Shown here: in pieces, positions 47,972-56,727 of the stretch | How the letters are laid out: every line of letters begins with the position of its first letter | Numbering within the stretch: the stretch's first letter is position 1 | Assembly: GCA_902786015.1 (NCBI GenBank) | Contig: CADAAU010000004.1 | Coordinates: 1 to 64,000 of the forward strand | DNA: 64,000 nucleotides | Source of the DNA: an uncultured Coriobacteriaceae bacterium | GTDB lineage: Bacteria; Actinomycetota; Coriobacteriia; Coriobacteriales; Atopobiaceae | Reading direction: 5' to 3' | The notes under the pieces: generated by a model | Database searches by the model: none | The model's input: only the letters and a program-made list of their open reading frames with translations | What the model was told of the DNA's origin: nothing | Translations under genes and position numbers: made by a program

Positions 47972-48490
47972 GTGAAGCGACTATCAAACATGGCAACCGC
48001 AATCACCGCTTTCGCTCTCTGCGTTGCGGTGGGACTCGCTGGGTGCGGACAGGCTCCCGAACAGGCGCAGCAACCCGTGCAGGAGCAGCCGGCGGCAGAG
48101 CAGCCAACTCAGGAGAAGGCCGAATCCGAGCAGTCCTCTACCAGCGAGAAGGCCGGTGCGATTCCCGCTGATGGGACCTACGAAGTACAAGTCGATACGG
48201 ACTCGAGCATGTTCCGTTCCGAGAAGTGCGTACTCACTGTTAAAGACGGTGCCTGCACGGCAGAGCTCACGCTTCCCGGCGAGGGCTTCTCGAAGCTTTA
48301 CTTTGGGAGCGCCGCCGATGCCGAGACTGCCCCAAAGGGGCAGGTGTACGAATACCACCTGAACGACGAGGGAAAGTACACGTTTGACGTGCCCGTCTCG
48401 AAGCTCGACGAGGAGCTGTCCGTAGCGGCGTTCGGTCAGCGACGCGACACGTGGTACGACCACACCATCACCTTCCATGCGCCGAAGTAG
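47972..48490 (+). CDS. Lipoprotein with a NEAT/iron-transport-like domain
   Basis: 172 residues starting at GTG (GGAGACGAC upstream), 9 bp after cbiK. The signal is ITAFALCVAVGLAGCG with a clear lipobox. A Gln/Glu/Ala-rich linker follows (residues 27-60). The C-terminal domain has the layout of small beta-sandwich metal- or haem-related surface domains: IPADGTYEVQVDTDSSMF, CVLTVKDGACTAELTLPGEG and FSKLYFGSAADA. Its position suggests that it hands cobalt or a corrinoid to CbiK or to the ABC importer downstream. The binding residues are not certain. Confidence 0.65.
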   Translation: MKRLSNMATAITAFALCVAVGLAGCGQAPEQAQQPVQEQPAAEQPTQEKAESEQSSTSEKAGAIPADGTYEVQVDTDSSMFRSEKCVLTVKDGACTAELTLPGEGFSKLYFGSAADAETAPKGQVYEYHLNDEGKYTFDVPVSKLDEELSVAAFGQRRDTWYDHTITFHAPK

Positions 48491-48503
48491 GCTACTGTTC
48501 CAC

Positions 48504-48567
48504 TCGGGGAGTGCCCCCCGCGGGCATGTTTTGTCTGCAGAACGTACCCGTTGGGGATACTCCCCGA
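48504..48567 (+). promoter_or_regulatory. Stable hairpin covering the start of the binding-protein gene
   Basis: 48504-48524 pairs with 48547-48567 at about 18 of 21 positions, mostly G-C, with a 22-nt loop. The 3' arm includes the first base of the ATG at 48567 and the sequence where a ribosome site would be. The hairpin could act as a translational control or as an intra-operon RNA processing or stop site. Confidence 0.5.
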
Positions 48568-49757
48568 TGGGTACGCTGCGGAGGATTCTTGTGGCGCTGC
48601 TCCTGTGTGCTTCCCTGGTTTTGTGCAGCTGCGCATCGCAAGGAGGGCAGGACTCTGCGTCCGGTTCCAGCCAAGAAAGTCCCTACACGACGTTGGTCTC
48701 GGATTTCCACAATACGGACTTGGGATGTGGATGGGAGCCGACGGGGAGTATGGAGCTTGACTTTGCAACGTGCTTTACCGTGGATTACTATGCCGACGGT
48801 TTTGCGCTGGTCTGCACGGCCGATGGCGGGCGATACTTGGTGGTGCCGGAGGGCAAGGATGCTCCCAAGGAGCTCGCCACAGACATTCAGCTCATCCAGC
48901 AGCCTGTTGGCAACGTCTACCTAGCCGCGAGTGATTCCATGTGCCTGTTTGACGCGTTGGGCGCCCTCGACCGAATTTGCGCATCGGGAATCGAGCGTGA
49001 CGACTGGTACATAGATGCGGCTCGTGCCGCCATGGACAAGGGCGACATCATGTTTGGCGGAAAGTATCGTGCGCCGGACTACGAGCTGCTCGTGTCGTCC
49101 GGTGTGCGCTTGGCCATCGAGAGCAGCATGATCAACCATACGCCCGAGGTTCGAGAAAAGCTTCTGGACCTGGGAATTCCGGTTCTCACTGAGCTGTCGA
49201 GCTACGAGAGGGAACCGCTGGGACGTGCCGAATGGATACGGCTGTACGGCATGCTCTGCGGTCTGGATTCGCGCGCGCGGGAAGTGTTCGACAAGCAGGT
49301 TGCCCAGGCGCGTTCGTTTGACGCTTCGCCCACAAACAAGACCGTCGCCTTCTTTTATCTCAACGCGAACGGGGCGGCAGTCGTGCGTCGGCCGGGCGAC
49401 TATGTCACCTCGATGATAGAGGAGGCCGGCGGTCGTTCCGTCTTTGAGGGTTTGGAAGAAGCGGCAACGGGATCTTCCAGCACGACCATGGAGATGGAGC
49501 AGTTCTACGCCGCTGCCAAAGACGCTGATGTGATTATCTACAACGCCACCATTGACGAGCCACTCGCATCGCTCGAGGAACTGGTACAAAAGAATGCCCT
49601 GCTTGCGGACTTCAAGGCGGTGCAGACGGGTGACGTGTGGCTTTGTGACCAGAACATGTACCAAAAGATGATTGCCACGGGTGACATCATCGCAGACATC
49701 CACAAGGCGCTGAGCGGCGAGAGTGATGGCTTGACCTACCTAAGGCGGCTCGCATGA
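48567..49757 (+). CDS. ABC transporter substrate-binding lipoprotein (BtuF/FhuD-like)
   Basis: 396 residues from the ATG at 48567; the frame is open 90 bp upstream, but that part covers the end of the preceding gene and the hairpin. The signal ILVALLLCASLVLCSC is a lipobox type. The body has the class-III binding-protein layout: DALGALDRICASGIERDDWY, PDYELLVSSGVRLAIESSMI and a long helix (EYSYER-like, here LSSYEREPLGRAEWIRLYGM). The GDYVTSMIEEAGGRSVFEGL stretch is also typical. Such proteins deliver corrinoids, haem or siderophores. The operon context suggests a corrinoid or cobalt complex. Confidence 0.82.
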   Translation: MGTLRRILVALLLCASLVLCSCASQGGQDSASGSSQESPYTTLVSDFHNTDLGCGWEPTGSMELDFATCFTVDYYADGFALVCTADGGRYLVVPEGKDAPKELATDIQLIQQPVGNVYLAASDSMCLFDALGALDRICASGIERDDWYIDAARAAMDKGDIMFGGKYRAPDYELLVSSGVRLAIESSMINHTPEVREKLLDLGIPVLTELSSYEREPLGRAEWIRLYGMLCGLDSRAREVFDKQVAQARSFDASPTNKTVAFFYLNANGAAVVRRPGDYVTSMIEEAGGRSVFEGLEEAATGSSSTTMEMEQFYAAAKDADVIIYNATIDEPLASLEELVQKNALLADFKAVQTGDVWLCDQNMYQKMIATGDIIADIHKALSGESDGLTYLRRLA

Positions 49758-50794
49758 TCAACGGTGGCACAAGGAGGGTGAGGTCGTTGCGCACGACGGT
49801 TGTGATTGCGGGACTTGCCGCGCTGTTCGTCGCGCTCGCGACGGCAAATCTGTGCGTTGGTAGCATGGCCATCGCTCCGAACGACCTTGTGGCGGCCTTG
49901 TGCTCGTCCGACCGTACCGGTACGGTAGCGCAGGTCGTTTGGAGCATTCGCCTGCCACGCCTGATTGCAGCGGGGCTGCTTGGGGCGGCCCTTGCCTTGG
50001 CGGGTGTCCTGCTACAGACGTTCTTCAACAACCCTTTGGCTGGGCCATACGTCTTGGGCATATCGAGCGGAGCGAAGCTCGCGGTCGCCGTCCTCATGGT
50101 CGCGGTGATGAGCCGTGCGGGAATCGTCACATCGTGGATGTCGATTGGCGCTGCGACGCTGGGGTCCTTTGCGGTGACGGCGTTCATCCTGCTGGTTTCC
50201 GAACGCGTCCGATCGGCCAACACGCTCGTTGTTGCGGGCGTGATGGTGGGCTACATGTGTGGCGCCGCAACGGACTTCTTGGTCACGTTCGCGGGAGACG
50301 CGAGCATCGTGAACCTCCGCAACTGGTCGATGGGGAGCTTTTCTGGTACGAGCTGGGATGACGTGCGAACGATGGCAGTTGTGGTAATCGCCTCGTCTAT
50401 CGCAGTGTTCTGTCTTGCCAAGCCCTTGGGGGCGTACCAACTTGGAGAGGCGTATGCACAGAGCATGGGCGTGAACGTGCGTGTGTTTCGCAAGGCTATC
50501 ATCGTGCTCTCGAGCTTGCTCTCCGCCTGCGTGACAGCGTTCGCCGGACCCATCAGCTTCGTGGGCATTGCGGTGCCCCATGTGGCGAAGCGGCTTTTGG
50601 GAACCTCTCGGCCTTCGGCGGTGCTTCCTGCGACGTTTTTGGGAGGGGCGGACTTCTGCCTCATGTGCGACCTCATAGCACGGACTGCGTTTGCTCCAAC
50701 CGAGATGTCGGTCTCTGCAGTCACTGCGCTCTTTGGTGCCCCGGTGGTCATATGGGTGCTGCTGGGAAAGCAAGAACATGCCAGGGAGGTGTAG
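49754..50794 (+). CDS. FecCD/BtuC-type ABC permease
   Basis: 346 residues overlapping the binding-protein gene by 4 nt (ATGA). The family signature RLPRLIAAGLLGAALALAGV is followed by LLQTFFNNPLAGPYVLGISS and GAKLAVAV. There are about ten hydrophobic helices. The C-terminal FAGPISFVGIAVPHVAKRLL is the conserved contact region for the ATPase. It forms the membrane channel of the importer. Confidence 0.92.
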   Translation: MINGGTRRVRSLRTTVVIAGLAALFVALATANLCVGSMAIAPNDLVAALCSSDRTGTVAQVVWSIRLPRLIAAGLLGAALALAGVLLQTFFNNPLAGPYVLGISSGAKLAVAVLMVAVMSRAGIVTSWMSIGAATLGSFAVTAFILLVSERVRSANTLVVAGVMVGYMCGAATDFLVTFAGDASIVNLRNWSMGSFSGTSWDDVRTMAVVVIASSIAVFCLAKPLGAYQLGEAYAQSMGVNVRVFRKAIIVLSSLLSACVTAFAGPISFVGIAVPHVAKRLLGTSRPSAVLPATFLGGADFCLMCDLIARTAFAPTEMSVSAVTALFGAPVVIWVLLGKQEHAREV

Positions 50795-50801
50795 GGGACC
50801 C

Positions 50802-51623
50802 GTGAGACGTGATGTGGTGTTGCGATGCGAAGACGTGACTGCCGGTTATGTGCATAAGCCCGTGGTGAGGGAGGCCAACCTCGAGGTGCGTGCCGGGCAG
50901 ATCGTGACGCTCATCGGTCCCAACGGTGCTGGCAAGTCAACGCTGCTCAAGACCATCGCGGGCAGTCTCGGCAAACAAGGCGGTGCGGTGTATCTTGTGG
51001 GAAAGCGCCTCGAGGAACTTTCGGTGCTGGAGCAGGCGCGCGTTCGCTCCGTCCTGCTTACCGAGCGTCCGCGCACCGAGTTGCTTACCTGTTGTGATGT
51101 GGTACGACTGGGGCGGCAGCCCCACACCGGTCGCTTCGGGACGCTTTCGGAAATTGACCAGAAGGCCGTACGCAGGGCTATGGAGCTGTTGCAGGTGGAG
51201 GATTTGGCCGAGCAACAATTCATGCGTCTTTCGGACGGACAGCGTCAGCGTGTCATGCTGGCTCGCGCGCTCTGTCAGGATCCGCGGCTCCTCGTTTTGG
51301 ACGAGCCGACAAGCTATTTGGACATTCGGTACCAAATCGAGCTCTATGACGTGCTGCGCTCAATCGTCGCAGAAGGGAAGCTGGGCATCGTGATGACGTT
51401 GCACGAGCTCACGCTTGCCCGTCAGGTTTCGGACTGGGTGGCTTGCATCAAAGATGGCGTCGTCGTGGCTCAGGGTACGCCGCAAGAGGTGTTCACGAGC
51501 GCAGTCATCGACGACCTGTATGACTTGGAGCCTGGCTCGTTCGATCCGCTTACGGGGGCGATTTCAATTGGGTGCCGTGCGGAACGAATGCCCGAGGGAG
51601 GGGCGAGCCATGAGGCGACTTGA
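50802..51623 (+). CDS. BtuD/FecE-type ABC transporter ATPase
   Basis: 273 residues if started at the GTG at 50802 (GGGGA five bases upstream, GGAGGT further up); the ATG at 50778 is an alternative start. Walker A GPNGAGKST, signature LSDGQRQRVMLARAL and Walker B LLVLDEPTSYLD are intact. It powers the importer formed with the two genes upstream. Its end overlaps the cbiD start by 14 nt. Confidence 0.92.
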   Translation: MRRDVVLRCEDVTAGYVHKPVVREANLEVRAGQIVTLIGPNGAGKSTLLKTIAGSLGKQGGAVYLVGKRLEELSVLEQARVRSVLLTERPRTELLTCCDVVRLGRQPHTGRFGTLSEIDQKAVRRAMELLQVEDLAEQQFMRLSDGQRQRVMLARALCQDPRLLVLDEPTSYLDIRYQIELYDVLRSIVAEGKLGIVMTLHELTLARQVSDWVACIKDGVVVAQGTPQEVFTSAVIDDLYDLEPGSFDPLTGAISIGCRAERMPEGGASHEAT

Positions 51624-52818
51624 GGAGTTCGTGCCCACCGGAAAGAGGCTACTGCGATGTGGCTACACCACGGGAACATGCGCTGCCGCCGCGACGCGAG
51701 CTGCGGCGGACTTGCTGCTCGGTGGCGTGTACGTTCCTGCGGTCGAAGTAAGGACTCCCGCCGACATCAGCGTGTGCGTTGACGTAGAGAAGGCCGAGAG
51801 GGGCGACGGATGGGCCAGATGCGCCGTGCGTAAGGACGCGGGCGACGATCCCGACATCACGAACGGCGTTATGGTGTACGCGACCGTGACGATTGCCGAT
51901 GGAGACCAGATACACATCGATGGCGGCGAAGGTGTGGGTCGGGTAACGAAACCGGGCTTGGACCAACCAGTGGGAGCTGCCGCCATCAATTCGGTGCCAC
52001 GCCAGATGATTCGCGCCTGTGCTCGGGAGGCGGCTCAAGCGCATGGGTTCGTGGGCGGCCTGTCGGTCGTGGTTTCTATACCAGAGGGTACCTCGCTTGC
52101 ACGTCGGACCTTCAATCCGCGCCTCGGCATCGAAGGTGGCATTTCGGTCTTGGGGACGACAGGCATCGTTCGCCCCATGAGCGAGGATGCGCTCGTCTCG
52201 TCAATACGGCTTGAGCTTGGCATGCGACAAGCGCAGGGCGATTGGCACGTGCTGGTGTCGCCGGGAAATCTGGGCCTTTCTTTTGCGCGCGAACGCTTGG
52301 GGTTGCCGACGGAGCATGCGGTGTCGTGTTCGAACTACGTGGGCGAGGCCTTGGACGAGGCCGCCCGCCTGGGCTTTCGCTCCCTGCTTTTGGTGGGACA
52401 TGCCGGTAAGCTCGTGAAGCTCGCTGCCGGAATCATGAACACGCACTCGCGAATGGCGGATGGTCGTGCGGAAGTTCTCGCGTCGCATGCCGCCATGGCA
52501 GGCGCCACGCGCGAAGTGATTCTCTCCGTCATGAACGCCGCCACTACCGACGCCATGTTCGACGTCTTGCGTGCTGGTGGGCTGGCCGATGTGGTTTTGC
52601 GTTCCGTGATGGCGCGCATGGCAGACGTCTTGAGTCTGCGGGCGGGGGATGCGATGCGTGTGGAGGCGGTTATGTGCTGCTGCGATGCAAGCTTGGTTGG
52701 CATGACCCCGGGTGCACAAGAGCTGATGCAAGACGTATGGGGCGTAAATCCAACGACAATGGAGGATTTCCAGGTGGGGGAACCTTTGGTTGTCGTACCA
52801 GAAAGGAGCATGCCATGA
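51610..52818 (+). CDS. cbiD: Cobalt-precorrin-5B C1-methyltransferase CbiD
   Basis: 402 residues from the ATG at 51610, preceded by GGGAGGGG; the long upstream extension is the shadow of the ATPase gene. The hallmark LRCGYTTGTCAAAATRAAAD is followed by DGDQIHIDGGEGVGRVTKPG and INSVPRQMIRACAREA. VSVLGTTGIVRPMSEDALV-type and LVGHAGKLVKLAAGIMNTHS also match. CbiD is specific to the anaerobic cobalt-early route. The stop overlaps the next start (ATGA). Confidence 0.95.
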   Translation: MRRLEEFVPTGKRLLRCGYTTGTCAAAATRAAADLLLGGVYVPAVEVRTPADISVCVDVEKAERGDGWARCAVRKDAGDDPDITNGVMVYATVTIADGDQIHIDGGEGVGRVTKPGLDQPVGAAAINSVPRQMIRACAREAAQAHGFVGGLSVVVSIPEGTSLARRTFNPRLGIEGGISVLGTTGIVRPMSEDALVSSIRLELGMRQAQGDWHVLVSPGNLGLSFARERLGLPTEHAVSCSNYVGEALDEAARLGFRSLLLVGHAGKLVKLAAGIMNTHSRMADGRAEVLASHAAMAGATREVILSVMNAATTDAMFDVLRAGGLADVVLRSVMARMADVLSLRAGDAMRVEAVMCCCDASLVGMTPGAQELMQDVWGVNPTTMEDFQVGEPLVVVPERSMP

Positions 52819-54179
52819 TTCATTTCGTGGGTGCGGGGCCAGGCGCTCCCGACCTCATCACGCTGCGAGGGGCGCGCCTGCTTGCCGAGGCCGACGTCGT
52901 AGTATATGCGGGCTCGCTGGTCAATCCCGAACTGCTCAAGAACTGCAAGGCGTCGTGTAAGGTATACGATTCCTCGCGCATGACCTTGGATCAGATTGTG
53001 GACGTGCTCTGCGATGCCGATGCACATGGTCTTGCGTGCGTTCGTCTGCATACGGGCGATCCCGCCTTATATGGTGCGCATGGCGAGCAGATGGACGAGC
53101 TCGACAAACACGGCGTGTCGTACGACATCGTGCCGGGCGTGTCTTCGCTCTTTGGCGCATCGGCGGCACTTGGGGTGGAGTATACCGTGCCGGGTGTGAC
53201 GCAGTCGGTTGTGATCACGCGCATGGAGGGTAGCACGCCCATGCCCAAGGGCGAGGAACTTGCGGGCTTTGCGGCACATGGCTGCACGCTCGTGCTGTTC
53301 TTGTCGGCGTCCTTGTTGCATGAGGTGCAGGAGGAATTGCTTGCAGGAGGCCTGCCCGTCTCGATGCCCGCTGCTCTCGTGGTGCGGGCAACGTGGCCAG
53401 ACGAGGCGGTATATCGCTGTGACGTGGGCTCGCTTGCAACGTGTGCCACCGAACATAACGTGACCCGAACGGCGTTGGTCGTCGTGGGACAATGTCTGCG
53501 CGCGCGGGATGCTCGCTCATTGCTCTATAGCGCGGACTTCAGCCATGGATTCCGTGAGGCGGAGCATGGTGGCCAGCCTGATCAGCCAAGGCCCCTCGAC
53601 AAGCTCATGGAAGACGTTCGCGCGTACGTGCCGTGCTGTGAGCAAGAGGTACGCGACAAGGAGCAGATGCTCAGCTTCATGTGCGAACATGACGACTGCT
53701 TGGAGCGTAGCAACCTTGTGGCGCATGTCACGACCTCCATCTGGACGGTAAACCCCGCGCGTACAAAGGCGCTCATGGTGTACCACAGCATCTATGACTC
53801 CTGGTCTTGGATAGGGGGTCACGCGGATGGCGTGGCGGATCTTCGTGCGGTCGCGCTGCGCGAGCTGCGAGAGGAGACGGGTGTTGCGGGCGCGAGGCTT
53901 GCATCTTGCGACATACTGAGCTTGGAGACGCTCACCGTCGACGCGCACATGCGACGCGGACAATACGTGCCCAGCCATCTTCACTTCAATGTGACGTATC
54001 TTGCCGAAGCGGACGAGGACGAGGTCCTGATTGCGAACGATCAAGAAAACAAGGGCGTGCGATGGTTTACGTTTTCGGACGCGTTGGCGGCATCCAGTGA
54101 GCCGTGGATGGTGGAGCATGTGTACAAGAAACTCGTCGCGTGCTCGGTGGCAGGCTCCAAGAGGGATGTGCTGTTATGA
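52815..54179 (+). CDS. cbiF: CbiF cobalt-precorrin-4 methyltransferase fused to a Nudix domain
   Basis: 454 residues. Residues 1-240 are CbiF/CobM: MIHFVGAGPGAPDLITLRGA, VVYAGSLVNPELLKNCK, RLHTGDPALYGAHGEQM and PGVSSLFGASAALGVEYT, all SAM-dependent tetrapyrrole methylase motifs. From about residue 280 a helical linker leads into a Nudix hydrolase: WIGGHADGVADLRAVALREL then REETGVAG (about 333-356). The first Glu of the Nudix box is Asp. The same Nudix type (GGHADG...) occurs alone in many anaerobes. The fusion is in one open frame with no break. Confidence 0.9.
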   Translation: MIHFVGAGPGAPDLITLRGARLLAEADVVVYAGSLVNPELLKNCKASCKVYDSSRMTLDQIVDVLCDADAHGLACVRLHTGDPALYGAHGEQMDELDKHGVSYDIVPGVSSLFGASAALGVEYTVPGVTQSVVITRMEGSTPMPKGEELAGFAAHGCTLVLFLSASLLHEVQEELLAGGLPVSMPAALVVRATWPDEAVYRCDVGSLATCATEHNVTRTALVVVGQCLRARDARSLLYSADFSHGFREAEHGGQPDQPRPLDKLMEDVRAYVPCCEQEVRDKEQMLSFMCEHDDCLERSNLVAHVTTSIWTVNPARTKALMVYHSIYDSWSWIGGHADGVADLRAVALRELREETGVAGARLASCDILSLETLTVDAHMRRGQYVPSHLHFNVTYLAEADEDEVLIANDQENKGVRWFTFSDALAASSEPWMVEHVYKKLVACSVAGSKRDVLL

Positions 54180-55966
54180 GAATCGCTTGCGCCGCCTTCA
54201 CTCAACAGGGGATTACCCTTGCGCGTAGCCTCAGAGACGGGCTTGCCAAACGGGGAGTTGAGACGAGTCTCTCTTGTCCACAAAGGCTTGCGGAGACTCC
54301 CGACCTGCAATCGTTCCTGACGGTTGGTTCCTGGGCGAGCGATGCATGGAACAGTGTCGATGCGCTGCTGTTTGTTGGAGCGGCGGGAATCGCGACTCGA
54401 GCCATCGCGCCATTGGTGCGCGACAAGATGAGCGATCCTGCGGTCGTGTGCGTAGATGAGGGCGCACGGTTTGCGGTGCCCTTGCTTTCGGGGCATGTTG
54501 GCGGAGCGAACGAGTTGGCGCGACGGGTGGCGGAACTCTGTGGGGCACAGGCGGTCGTCACTACCGCTACAGACGTGAACGAGGTCTTTGCAGTTGACGA
54601 GTGGGCGCGCAAAAACGGACTCGTGATCTTGGACCGGGCTGAGGCGAAGCGCATTTCAGCCATTCTGCTCGAAGGTGCGGAGGTCGGCTTCCAGAGCGAT
54701 TTTCCCATTGCAGGATATCTCCCGCATAACGTTGTCAACAGGAAATGCGAAACAGGATTCGTCGTTTCGTATGATGCACATCGTCGCCCTTTCGCCCATA
54801 CGCTTCGTCTCGTTCCGCAAAACGTGGTGGTTGGCGTCGGCTGCAAAAGAGGTTCCAGCGTACGAAGCATCCTCGCACTGATCGATGCCTGCTTGGGCGA
54901 GGCGCACATCGCACCCGAGGCGGTATGTGCGCTGGCGACCATCGACATAAAGGCAGATGAGGAGGGCATTCGCGAAGCTGCCCGCATGCGTGGATGGGAC
55001 CTGCGCCTCCACAGCGCAAAGACGCTCGATGCGGTGCCGGGGACATTCTCGTCGTCTGAGTTCGTGCGCAAGACCGTGGGCGTGGACAACGTGTGCGAAC
55101 GTGCGGCATGTGCCAACGGCGCGTCGTTGTTGCTCAAGAAGCGCAGCGCCGATGGCGTGACGGTGGCCTTGGCGGCAACGGATCCGTATCTGACGTTCGA
55201 GGCGGCTACACAAAACGACCGCCGTGAGCGCTCGGTCGCTTGCGTGGGGCTTGGTCCTGGCGGTGTGGATGACCTTACCTTACGAGCGCACAAGGCTTTG
55301 CGCGCCGCGGAGGTCATCGTGGGATACAAAACCTATGTCGATCTGATTCGCGACGCCTACCCCAACGCCGAGTATGTGGTGACGGGCATGCGAGGCGAGG
55401 TCGAGCGATGCCGCAGGGCACTGGAACTTGCTTCGACGGGGCGTCGAGTGGCCGTGGTGTGTTCGGGTGACCCGGGCGTCTATGGAATGGCGGGGCTTCT
55501 CTTTGAGCTCGCGCCGGAATATTCCGGCGTTGGGGTGGAGGTTGTTCCCGGCGTGACGGCGGCGAACGGGGGCGCTGCGGTGCTGGGCGCGCCGCTCATG
55601 CACGACTGGTGCGCGATATCGCTCTCGGACCTCATGACACCATGGGAGGACATCGAGAGACGGCTCAGAGCGGCTGCCGAGGCGGGCTTCTGCATCAGCC
55701 TCTACAATCCTGCGTCACGTGGTCGTGCGGATCACTTGCACCGGGCTTGCGACATCCTGTTGGAGCATCTGTCGGCGGACACCGTCTGCGGGTTCGTGCG
55801 CAACATCGGCAGAGAGGGAGAGACGAGCATGACGCTCACCCTGGCAGAGCTCAAGGATGTGGAGGCGGACATGCGCACCTGTGTGTTCATAGGCAACGAG
55901 CGGACCAAGCTCATTGATGGTCGTATGGTGACGCCGCGTGGCTACCTGCAAAGGGGGCCTCGATGA
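54176..55966 (+). CDS. CbiG-CbiH fusion
   Basis: 596 residues from the ATG at 54176, overlapping the previous stop as ATGA. Residues 1-350 are CbiG (cobalt-precorrin-5A hydrolase): FVGAAGIATRAIAPLVRDKM, SGHVGGANELARRVAELCGA and VVGVGCKRGSSVRSILALID. From about residue 353, CbiH (C17-methyltransferase) follows: VACVGLGPGGVDDLTLRAHK, VCSGDPGVYGMAGLLFEL and ISLYNPASRGRADHL. The two act on successive ring-contraction steps, so fusion is sensible and known in other genomes. Confidence 0.93.
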   Translation: MRIACAAFTQQGITLARSLRDGLAKRGVETSLSCPQRLAETPDLQSFLTVGSWASDAWNSVDALLFVGAAGIATRAIAPLVRDKMSDPAVVCVDEGARFAVPLLSGHVGGANELARRVAELCGAQAVVTTATDVNEVFAVDEWARKNGLVILDRAEAKRISAILLEGAEVGFQSDFPIAGYLPHNVVNRKCETGFVVSYDAHRRPFAHTLRLVPQNVVVGVGCKRGSSVRSILALIDACLGEAHIAPEAVCALATIDIKADEEGIREAARMRGWDLRLHSAKTLDAVPGTFSSSEFVRKTVGVDNVCERAACANGASLLLKKRSADGVTVALAATDPYLTFEAATQNDRRERSVACVGLGPGGVDDLTLRAHKALRAAEVIVGYKTYVDLIRDAYPNAEYVVTGMRGEVERCRRALELASTGRRVAVVCSGDPGVYGMAGLLFELAPEYSGVGVEVVPGVTAANGGAAVLGAPLMHDWCAISLSDLMTPWEDIERRLRAAAEAGFCISLYNPASRGRADHLHRACDILLEHLSADTVCGFVRNIGREGETSMTLTLAELKDVEADMRTCVFIGNERTKLIDGRMVTPRGYLQRGPR

Positions 55967-56727
55967 ATGCCCTTGTCTTTGGTGGTACGTCAGAGGGTAG
56001 GCGGCTTGTCGAATGGCTGAGCGCACGTGGCACGTGCGGCATCGTGTACTGCACAGCCACCGACTACGGTGCGAGCTTGGTTGAGGGACGCGAGAACGTT
56101 ACTACGCTCGTCGGCACGCTTTCTGCCGATGAGAAGAGACGCCTTGTTGCTGAGCATGATGTCGTGTGCATCGTGGACGCCACGCATCCGTATGCCGCGC
56201 ACATTTCGGCGAGCATCGAAGAGCTGGGCAAGAGCTGCAAATTGGACGTGATACGCGTGGCTCGCGATGGCGCATCGGCCGAGGAGACGCGCTGGACGTC
56301 GGTCACCGACGCTGCTGCGGCTGCCCGCCACGTCTCACGTCAGGACGGCAACGTGCTTCTTACCACGGGGACAAAGGACTTGGCGACGTTCGTGGAGGGC
56401 ATCCCCAACTTCGAGGAGCGCTTGTATGTGCGCATCCTTCCCGTGATGGCGTCGCTTGCCCGGGTGGAGGAGCTGCGCGTTCCCGCGAGTCACATCATTG
56501 CCATGCAGGGTCCTTTCTCGGTGGAGCTCAACTGTGCGCTCATACGGGATCTACATGTGTCGTCGATGGTTACCAAGCAGTCGGGTCGCGCGGGAGGCTT
56601 CGACCAAAAGGTCGAGGCGGCTGTGCAGACCGGCATCGAGCTCGTGGTCATCGGTCGTCCACCGGCCGCGGAGGGCGTGACGTTGGAAGAGGCGTGCAAC
56701 CTGTTGGAGGAGCGCTATGGTTGGTAA
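55963..56727 (+). CDS. cbiJ: Cobalt-precorrin-6A reductase CbiJ
   Basis: 254 residues with the CbiJ/CobK motifs: MNALVFGGTSEGRRLVEWLS, VDATHPYAAHISASIEELG, VLLTTGTKDLATFV and MQGPFSVELNCALIRDLHVS followed by KQSGRAGGFDQKVEAA. It reduces the macrocycle with NAD(P)H. The start overlaps the previous stop by 4 nt and the end overlaps the next gene by 11 nt. Confidence 0.93.
   Translation: MNALVFGGTSEGRRLVEWLSARGTCGIVYCTATDYGASLVEGRENVTTLVGTLSADEKRRLVAEHDVVCIVDATHPYAAHISASIEELGKSCKLDVIRVARDGASAEETRWTSVTDAAAAARHVSRQDGNVLLTTGTKDLATFVEGIPNFEERLYVRILPVMASLARVEELRVPASHIIAMQGPFSVELNCALIRDLHVSSMVTKQSGRAGGFDQKVEAAVQTGIELVVIGRPPAAEGVTLEEACNLLEERYGW

Noticed and set aside
54202..55329. Minus-strand open frame of 375 codons over the CbiG-CbiH gene
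   Set aside because: It is low-complexity (Ser/Ala/Arg/Thr) and exactly antisense to a gene with clear motifs in both domains.
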